A stretch of 64,000 nucleotides of DNA. Origin: Algoriphagus sp. GTDB lineage: Bacteria > Bacteroidota > Bacteroidia > Cytophagales > Cyclobacteriaceae. The stretch is taken from assembly GCA_029945945.1 (NCBI GenBank), contig JAQSDM010000013.1:353223-417222 (forward strand), read 5' to 3'. The stretch's first letter is position 1. Each line of letters starts with the position of its first letter. The position numbers and the translations under genes are program-made. The notes below the pieces were generated by a model. That model saw only the letters and a list, made by a program, of their open reading frames with translations, did not search any database and was not told the DNA's origin. Shown one piece after another: positions 58,750 through 64,000 of the stretch.

Positions 58750-59168
58750 TCTTTCAGTTCCATCTCAGCTCGTTCAATAACGTCTTTTATCTCTTGATTC
58801 ACTTCAGCGACCATCACCATTTGCTCTTCGAGATAAGCCTTCACTTCGATTGGTTTTTTATCTCCATCCTCGGTATCGTATTGTCTCATCCAGAGGAACA
58901 TTCCCTCGTAAGCCTTATTCAGATCGAAAGCTAAAACCTTGAGTTTCTCAATTTGCACGCTGTCTACAGGCTCTTGATTACTAAGAACTTCAATTTTTTG
59001 AGTGGCCTTTTTTTCAAGAGATTTCAATTTTCCCATCTGAGGCATCACCTCATCGTGAACAGCAATTAATTGCGCCCTCATTTTTTTATTTTCCTCAACT
59101 AAATTCGGTCCACAGGCATTTAATAAAAGCAGTAATCCTAAAGTTAAAAATGGTGTGAGTCGATTCAT
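58746..59168 (-). CDS. Small helical lipoprotein of unknown function
   Basis: The 140-residue protein has a lipobox (LLLNAC, lipid Cys19) and an almost wholly helical, charged mature part with heptad-like spacing (ENKKMRAQLIAVHDEVMPQM, EIKDVIERAEMELKD), suggesting a helical hairpin or coiled coil. I do not recognise a functional family; similar proteins are labelled only as lipoproteins in Bacteroidota. It is convergent with the cytochrome gene and shares its stop codon bases. Confidence 0.75.
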   Translation of the reverse strand: MNRLTPFLTLGLLLLLNACGPNLVEENKKMRAQLIAVHDEVMPQMGKLKSLEKKATQKIEVLSNQEPVDSVQIEKLKVLAFDLNKAYEGMFLWMRQYDTEDGDKKPIEVKAYLEEQMVMVAEVNQEIKDVIERAEMELKD

Positions 59169-59297
59169 GATAAAGGTGATTTAAATAACTAAGATACTAT
59201 TATATCCTTTTTAAATGAAAGAATTGCTGAATTTATTCGATTTGTAATTAATTGGATCGTACATGCTATTTTTAAGCCTGATAAATAAATCGACTCT

Positions 59298-60119
59298 ATG
59301 AAACCATTTTGTTTTGCTGACGGCCATATAATTCCCACAGAATCTGCCACTATTCACCCCACAGATATAGGGTTGATAAGAGGGTACGGGATTTTTGATT
59401 TTTTCAGAACTGTCAATTACAAGCCACTTTTTCTGGAGGATTATCTCGACAGATTTACAACTTCTGCGGAGAAGACTTATTTACCTCTGGATTACTCAAG
59501 AGAAGAACTCAGAAAAATAATTTCAGAACTGATTGAAAAAAACGATCTCAAAGAGGGTGGTTTGAGAATGGTTTTATCAGGGGGTGTTTCCGAAAATCAT
59601 TTTTCTCCTGCGAAAGGAAAGCTGTTCATTTTCGCAGAATCTCTGATGTTTCCAACGCAGGAAAAATACGAAGAAGGAATCAAATTACTTGCATTGGAAC
59701 ACGTGAGATCAATTGCTGAAATCAAAACAACCAATTATGCACTGCCTGTTTGGCATAGTATGCAATGGAAAAATGCCGGAGCAGAGGATGTATTGTATCA
59801 TCAGGATGGTCAGGTAAGTGAGAGTTCGCGGAGCAATTTCTTCATCGTCAAAGACGGAATCATCAGTACTCCTGATCGTCATATCTTGATGGGAATCACC
59901 CGAAAACATATCATGAAACTTGCAGGAAATGTTCAGATCCGACCTGTTAGCTTTGAAGATGCTCTTGATGCCGACGAAGCATTTATCAGCAGCACGACGA
60001 AGATTTTACTTCCGGTGACAAAAATAGATGAACATAAGATCGGGACCGGAAAACCAGGTCCTGTGACCATGGATATTTTGGAAAAATTCAGAATTCTGGA
60101 AAAAGAAAGCTCCCTGTAA
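59298..60119 (+). CDS. Class IV aminotransferase (PLP-dependent)
   Basis: The 273-residue protein has the fold-type IV pattern: IHPTDIGLIRGYGIFDFFRT near the start, PLP lysine K143 in EIKTTNYALP, and VSESSRSNFFIVKDGIISTP with the PLP-phosphate loop. The family includes branched-chain amino acid and D-amino acid aminotransferases and aminodeoxychorismate lyase. The single-domain length and loop sequences do not decide between these. The gene ends inside the stem of its own terminator. Confidence 0.87.
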   Translation: MKPFCFADGHIIPTESATIHPTDIGLIRGYGIFDFFRTVNYKPLFLEDYLDRFTTSAEKTYLPLDYSREELRKIISELIEKNDLKEGGLRMVLSGGVSENHFSPAKGKLFIFAESLMFPTQEKYEEGIKLLALEHVRSIAEIKTTNYALPVWHSMQWKNAGAEDVLYHQDGQVSESSRSNFFIVKDGIISTPDRHILMGITRKHIMKLAGNVQIRPVSFEDALDADEAFISSTTKILLPVTKIDEHKIGTGKPGPVTMDILEKFRILEKESSL

Positions 60120-60135
60120 AAGGGAGCTTTCTTTA
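60104..60135. terminator. Bidirectional terminator between aminotransferase and DUF3299-like genes
   Basis: AGAAAGCTCCCT and AGGGAGCTTTCT pair perfectly over 12 bp around a GTAAA loop, which contains the aminotransferase stop codon. The right flank reaches the stop codon of the minus-strand gene at 60133. Confidence 0.9.
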
Positions 60136-60576
60136 TTCTATAATCAGCTTTGCGTCTTTCATAATATACATCAGCTTTTCCGGGTCCTTGGAGTTCAAAG
60201 TGAGAATCCCTCTTACTTTCACCCGCTTCGAAGTATATTTAATCGGGCTAGACATCATCACTTCCATAACGGTTTCAGGTCCGCCGGAGCCGCAGAAAAA
60301 GCATTCTGCAAGTGGCAAACTGGATAAAATGATGTGCTCGGGCTTAAACATTCCTTCGAAAGGAATAATATACCCATCCGCCTCCACGACTTTTCCTTCA
60401 AGCTTTTTGACGTTTTCCGAAAATACAGGAACATAAAGTTCTCCAAAATTATCCTCGCTTATTTTATATGTTACCTCTGCCAGACTTTTCCAGACATTAG
60501 TCCCTTGTGCCATCGATTGAATCTGGCAAGCGGCAATCAAAATAAAAGTCAAGATCAGGATTCTGCTATTTTTCAT
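60133..60576 (-). CDS. DUF3299-like periplasmic protein
   Basis: The 147-residue protein has a signal peptide (about 1-23, ending SMAQ) and a small beta-rich domain with the motif ECFFCGSGGPETVMEV (91-106): two cysteines in C-x2-C. The ADGYIIPFEGM and LASLPLAECFFC-like context is that of DUF3299. In gammaproteobacteria DUF3299 proteins sit with an ABC permease/ATPase pair of the same type in operons linked to zinc (for example Pseudomonas aeruginosa PA4063-PA4066). Here it follows the permease gene by 31 bp on the same strand, repeating that arrangement. Confidence 0.75.
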   Translation of the reverse strand: MKNSRILILTFILIAACQIQSMAQGTNVWKSLAEVTYKISEDNFGELYVPVFSENVKKLEGKVVEADGYIIPFEGMFKPEHIILSSLPLAECFFCGSGGPETVMEVMMSSPIKYTSKRVKVRGILTLNSKDPEKLMYIMKDAKLIIE

Positions 60577-60607
60577 GTTGGTTTCAGTTTTTGAAATCGG
60601 GCGCTAG

Positions 60608-61906
60608 TTAAGCCTTTGTCAGCTGCTTTGCAATACTTGTCTGATAAGCAGACCAAGCAGGAATGATGGATGCAAGCAACCCAACTCCTAACGCGTAACC
60701 CAGTACCCAAAGTTCTTCTTTAAGGAAAATCCATGCTTGTAAAGTAGAAACCACTCCCTGATCATTTTGTGAAATCACTACCCAAAGAAAAGTATGGCCT
60801 AATAAAATACCTAAAACCGCACCGAGGAAGGTTAACATGATGCCTTCCAAAAAAATAAGGAACAAAAGCTGAATCCGGGAAGCACCTATTGCTCTGAGAA
60901 TTGCCAGATCGTATTTTCTTTCCTTGAGGGAATTGTAAAGAGCAATGAAAATGCCAAGACCAGAAATTGCAATCAACACGAAAGCCAATCCCTGAAGTAA
61001 ACTCACCCCCACTCCCAGCAACTCAAATAATCTGGACATCTCAAATGATGGCGAAGCTGCCTGCATGGACGTCCCGGAATTGATCTGACGCGGAAGCTGA
61101 ACTGCGGCAATCGGATTCCGATACTGAAGCAATAAAGTAGTCACTTCACGTGGCAATTCTGTTTCCGGAAAGCCCGTTTTTGCGACAGGTGAATGAAATT
61201 TATCCTGATGAATCTCGGGTTCTTCAGCAGCTGCTACCGGTAATTCTGTTGCCAATGAGTCGGATTCTATGACCACCTCTTCCGATTCGGCCTCATCATG
61301 TGTATACCAGACTGATTCGATACTTGTCAAAATCAACCTGTCCACAACACTCCCTAAAGGACTTAAAATCCCAACGATGCGATACGGGTGGTCTTCGTGG
61401 TCATGGCTCCCGACACTGATACCGTGACTTCCTTCAAAAGTTTCTCCGACTTTCAATCCACTTTTTTTGGCAATCTCCGATCCAAGGACAACTTCAAAGG
61501 GCTCTTCCCATGCTTTTCCTTCCGCAAACTCAGCCTTATATAAGTTGAGATAATCGTGATTGGTACCAACGATGCGGAACCCTTGATAATTATCACCCAA
61601 AGCCAGGGGAATCACGCTTTTAACAAGTCGATTTCTGGTCAGCTTTTTTGCTTCTTCCATTGAAATATTACCTGTCGGAAAGTCGATATGATACACCCCG
61701 GAAAGAATCAATTGGAGCGGGCTGCCTTTTGCTCCGACTACCAAATCAATCCCGGCTGCATCCTGGGTCATCTTTTTTTCAAATTGATCCTGCATGAGCA
61801 ACAAGACTGTAATAATGGCAAGTCCCATCGCAAGCAGCAATACATTCAGTCCTGTCGAAAGAGGCCTGAAAGTCAGATATTTCCAACTTAGCTTAAACAG
61901 ATTCAT
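60608..61906 (-). CDS. MacB/FtsX-type ABC transporter permease with His-rich loop
   Basis: The 432-residue protein has an N-terminal helix (about 18-38), a large periplasmic domain and three C-terminal helices (about 310-335, 355-385 and 405-428), the FtsX/MacB permease plan. The periplasmic part contains HDHEDH (in SVGSHDHEDHPYRIVG) and acidic/His segments (THDEAESEE, EIHQDKFHSP) that look like metal-binding loops. It works with the ATPase encoded by the overlapping gene (4 bp). These exporters use mechanotransmission rather than a classical channel. A metal role is inferred from the His-rich loops and the DUF3299 neighbour. Confidence 0.85.
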   Translation of the reverse strand: MNLFKLSWKYLTFRPLSTGLNVLLLAMGLAIITVLLLMQDQFEKKMTQDAAGIDLVVGAKGSPLQLILSGVYHIDFPTGNISMEEAKKLTRNRLVKSVIPLALGDNYQGFRIVGTNHDYLNLYKAEFAEGKAWEEPFEVVLGSEIAKKSGLKVGETFEGSHGISVGSHDHEDHPYRIVGILSPLGSVVDRLILTSIESVWYTHDEAESEEVVIESDSLATELPVAAAEEPEIHQDKFHSPVAKTGFPETELPREVTTLLLQYRNPIAAVQLPRQINSGTSMQAASPSFEMSRLFELLGVGVSLLQGLAFVLIAISGLGIFIALYNSLKERKYDLAILRAIGASRIQLLFLIFLEGIMLTFLGAVLGILLGHTFLWVVISQNDQGVVSTLQAWIFLKEELWVLGYALGVGLLASIIPAWSAYQTSIAKQLTKA

Positions 61907-62535
61907 AGCGATTCGACCTCTATATAGTTGGGGATTTGGGATTTCACCCGCTGATCATGTGTAACGATCACCAGGGCGGCCCCAATTTTAGCTGCCTGTG
62001 ATTTTAGAAGTTCAATCACATTTGCAGCATTTTCATCATCGAGGCTGGAAGTAGGTTCATCGGCCAGGATTAGCTTCGGCTCATTTGCCAGTGCGCGTGC
62101 AATAGATACCCGCTGTGCTTCCCCTTCACTCAATGTGAGCACCGATGATTTTGCTTTTGCAGTCAGTCCAAGTTCAGCTAATAACTTATCCAGGTTTTGA
62201 CCTTCCTTTTTGCTAAAAAAATGAGTCAGCTCCAAATTTTCCCTTACCGTCAATGCTGAAAGCAAATGAGGTTTTTGAAAGACAATCCCTATTTCCTTTC
62301 CTCGAAAAAGATCCTGTTTCTGCCCTTTCAATTCTGAAAGTTTCGTTCCTGCCAGACTTATGGTTCCTGTTTCGGGAGAAAGAAGTCCGGCTAATAGATT
62401 AAGAAGCGTGGTCTTACCTGAGCCGGATTTACCCAAGACTAAAATCGACTCGCCGTGATTCAACCTGATATCCGGAAAAGCCAGTGTTTTCTGTCCGGGA
62501 TGAGTGTATTGGACTTTTTTTGACTCTAAAAGCAT
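61903..62535 (-). CDS. ABC transporter ATP-binding protein
   Basis: The 210-residue ATPase has Walker A GKSGSGKT (35-42), Q-loop, signature LSEGEAQRV (about 136), Walker B LILADEPTSSLD (about 155-166) and the switch His in IVTHD. It belongs to the LolD/MacB/FtsE family and energises the permease encoded by the next gene. It is the first gene of the ATPase-permease-DUF3299 unit; the preceding gene ends 1 bp upstream, so the kinase gene may be co-transcribed with it. Confidence 0.92.
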   Translation of the reverse strand: MLLESKKVQYTHPGQKTLAFPDIRLNHGESILVLGKSGSGKTTLLNLLAGLLSPETGTISLAGTKLSELKGQKQDLFRGKEIGIVFQKPHLLSALTVRENLELTHFFSKKEGQNLDKLLAELGLTAKAKSSVLTLSEGEAQRVSIARALANEPKLILADEPTSSLDDENAANVIELLKSQAAKIGAALVIVTHDQRVKSQIPNYIEVESL

Positions 62536-62536
62536 A

Positions 62537-63712
62537 TTACACCACTGGAATGGAAACTGTAAATGTCGTGCCTTTATCTACCTCGCTTATGAACGAAATT
62601 TCTCCATTCAAAACTTCTATACATTTCTTAACAATGGATAAACCGAGTCCTGAACCTTCCACTAAACCAACATTATTTGCGCGAAAAAATCGATCGAAAA
62701 GTTGGCTTTGTTCTCTTTTGGGGATTCCAATTCCCTTGTCCGTAATCGTTGCAATTAATCTACCTTCAATATATTCCAGTCGAAACAGAACCTCCTGCCC
62801 ATCTTTTGAGTACTTCACGGCATTGGAGAGCAGGTTTTCAAAAGATTGGTAAAGTAATTCTCCGTCAGTGGTGATTGTCTTAGGAAGATTTACCTGTTCT
62901 GCCTTTATTTTTACATCGTTTTCAATTCCTGCTTTGACAGTATCCATTAACTCTTTTACAAAAGCCTGAGTAAATACTTTTTTGGGCCTAAACTCCATTT
63001 TATTTTCATCCGCCTTTCCAAAGAAAAGCACACTTGTAAGCAGGTTGTTTAGCGTTCTGACAGAATTTTCAATCTTGTCTGCGTGCTTTGCTATTTTTTG
63101 CTTGAATGGGTGATCCTTCTCCGCATAGATTTGGAGAAGCTGAGCCGAACTTAAAATCGAAGTCAGAGGGGTTTTGAATCCATGAGAGACATTCAATACG
63201 ATTCGGGATTTAAGCTCATTGATTTCTCTTTCCTTTTCCAACGCTTTGGTCAATTCCTTATTCGCTTCATACAACTCAGCGGTACGGAGTTTGACTTTCT
63301 CTTCGAGCTCATTATTCAACTTTTGAAGTTCCTTTTCTTTTCGATCCTTGTAGATGGCCAATTCAATAACCATGTTGAGCTCACGGATATTGAAAGGTTT
63401 GATGACATAAGCGCTTGGATTTGTCCCCACTACTTTATTCAGGGTTTCAGCATCCGAACTTGCACTCAGGTAAACTACAGGGATATCGTATTTCTCATTG
63501 ATGATTTCGGTAGTCTTAATACCATCCAATTCACCTGCCAGACTGATGTCCATCATCACGATGTCTGCTTGATTTTCTTCGAGCAAATCGAGGGCTTTTT
63601 CACCGGAATCGGCGATCCCGATGATTATATGGTTATTTTTCTCGAGGGCACGTTGTAGCAACAAGGCCGAAACGGAATCGTCTTCAACAATGAGTATTTT
63701 AAGACTAAACAT
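62537..63712 (-). CDS. Soluble receiver-histidine kinase hybrid
   Basis: The 391-residue protein starts at ATG 63712 (frame continues to 63757 without reason). Order: receiver domain (1-120, D55 in IVMMDISLAGELDG, Lys of VIKPF), a coiled coil (about 123-168), HisKA with H177 in NVSHGFKTPLTS, and HATPase (about 285-391: NLLSNAVKYS, ITDKGIGIP, GSGLGLSIVKKC). There are no transmembrane helices, so the input is the receiver or a partner. The residue after the phospho-histidine is Gly instead of the usual Glu (HGFKTPL for HEFRTPL), which could reduce catalysis. Ends 1 bp before the ABC ATPase gene. Confidence 0.9.
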   Translation of the reverse strand: MFSLKILIVEDDSVSALLLQRALEKNNHIIIGIADSGEKALDLLEENQADIVMMDISLAGELDGIKTTEIINEKYDIPVVYLSASSDAETLNKVVGTNPSAYVIKPFNIRELNMVIELAIYKDRKEKELQKLNNELEEKVKLRTAELYEANKELTKALEKEREINELKSRIVLNVSHGFKTPLTSILSSAQLLQIYAEKDHPFKQKIAKHADKIENSVRTLNNLLTSVLFFGKADENKMEFRPKKVFTQAFVKELMDTVKAGIENDVKIKAEQVNLPKTITTDGELLYQSFENLLSNAVKYSKDGQEVLFRLEYIEGRLIATITDKGIGIPKREQSQLFDRFFRANNVGLVEGSGLGLSIVKKCIEVLNGEISFISEVDKGTTFTVSIPVV

Positions 63713-63760
63713 AAAAGAATGAAAGCTATTTAGTGATTTTGAAATTTGAAAATACAAAAA

Positions 63761-64000
63761 TTATGCGTCTGGCAAGGGGATTTCAAGAGTGACAAGAGTC
63801 CCCGCATTTTTAGTACTTGAAATCTTTATTTCTCCCTTCAATAATTCAATTAGATTTTTGGTAATGCTAAGACCTAATCCAGTCCCTTCAAACAAGCGGT
63901 CGTTTCCCGAACTTTCCTGCTCAAATGGCTCAAAAACCTTTAATAAAAAGTCCTCTGACATCCCGACTCCGGTATCCTCAATCTCCAAAAGTAAGTTGTT
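63761..64000 (-). CDS. C-terminal end of a histidine kinase (cut by window edge)
   Basis: The minus-strand frame is open from base 64000 and ends at 63761 (80 codons visible). It reads NNLLLEIEDTGVGMSEDF, then FEPFEQE, the G2 box GTGLGLSITKNL and the usual end strands, so it is the HATPase domain of a histidine kinase. The rest lies beyond the window. It directly precedes the receiver-kinase hybrid on the same strand (48 bp), which may receive phosphate from it. Confidence 0.88.
   Translation of the reverse strand, partial: NNLLLEIEDTGVGMSEDFLLKVFEPFEQESSGNDRLFEGTGLGLSITKNLIELLKGEIKISSTKNAGTLVTLEIPLPDA

Overview
The window looks like chromosomal DNA of a Bacteroidota bacterium, most likely a Cytophagales member of the Cyclobacteriaceae (Algoriphagus-like); the family and genus are inference. 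The phylum call rests on two GLPGLI-family proteins, TonB-dependent receptors with N-terminal carboxypeptidase-regulatory-like domains, TAnnTTTG-type promoter boxes, many lipoproteins with Bacteroidota-style lipoboxes, and a NagB/PIG-L fusion typical of the phylum. I see no rRNA, tRNA, CRISPR array, insertion sequence or integrase.

Layout. 1-7.7 kb: the start of an M28 peptidase (cut by the edge), then a TonB-type outer-membrane barrel protein behind two tandem GLPGLI genes, all on the minus strand. They are divergent from an overlapping histidine kinase/OmpR-type regulator pair. Both GLPGLI promoters carry the same triple direct repeat at the same distance from the same -7-like box, which makes them the best candidate operators of that two-component system. 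8.1-9.5 kb: ammonium transporter. 9.5-20.3 kb, minus strand: an alpha/beta hydrolase, a secreted lectin-fold protein, a DinB-like protein, a Crp/Fnr regulator, a sugar-oxidation group (Tat-exported gluconate-2-dehydrogenase subunit 3, GMC oxidoreductase, sugar phosphate isomerase/epimerase), WbqC, a patatin-Omp85 autotransporter and an M20 amidohydrolase. 20.5-24.7 kb, plus strand: diheme cytochrome c and a probable copper/heavy-metal module (HYC_CC_PP protein, TonB receptor, HMA protein).

24.8-29.3 kb: Tat-exported 5'-nucleotidase/SoxB-like phosphoesterase, penicillin-acylase lipoprotein and a small ParE/RelE-type toxin-antitoxin pair. 29.5-35.3 kb: a tight operon of lipoprotein amidase, GHL10 lipoprotein, GNAT, AmpG-like transporter and NagZ-like GH3 enzyme, read as peptidoglycan salvage. 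35.3-38 kb: an AT-rich acyltransferase gene, then a complete but isolated contractile tail-sheath gene with no tube, baseplate, ATPase or other injection-system gene in the window. 38-42.7 kb, minus strand: aldose epimerase, amidohydrolase and a gluconokinase/6-phosphogluconate dehydrogenase fusion. 42.8-49.8 kb, plus strand: CBS-DUF294 protein, NagB-PIG-L fusion, ROK kinase, nitrilase, DUF4230 protein.

49.9-64 kb: Tat-signal Gfo/Idh/MocA oxidoreductase, UbiA prenyltransferase, proBA, an RsiV-like lipoprotein, MeaB, HemJ, SCO and cytochrome c, a class IV aminotransferase, an ABC exporter-type pair with a DUF3299-like periplasmic protein (possible metal homeostasis), a soluble receiver-kinase hybrid and the end of another kinase.

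Throughout, intergenic gaps carry short imperfect repeats built from locus-specific words (for example GTATTTCG, TACTTGG, CTTTATCTCTAA). These are the most striking non-coding feature and I cannot assign them a function. The strongest leads are the shared GLPGLI operators, the orphan sheath gene, the AT-rich gene bracketed by a duplicated GH3 tail, and the repeat-word gaps.
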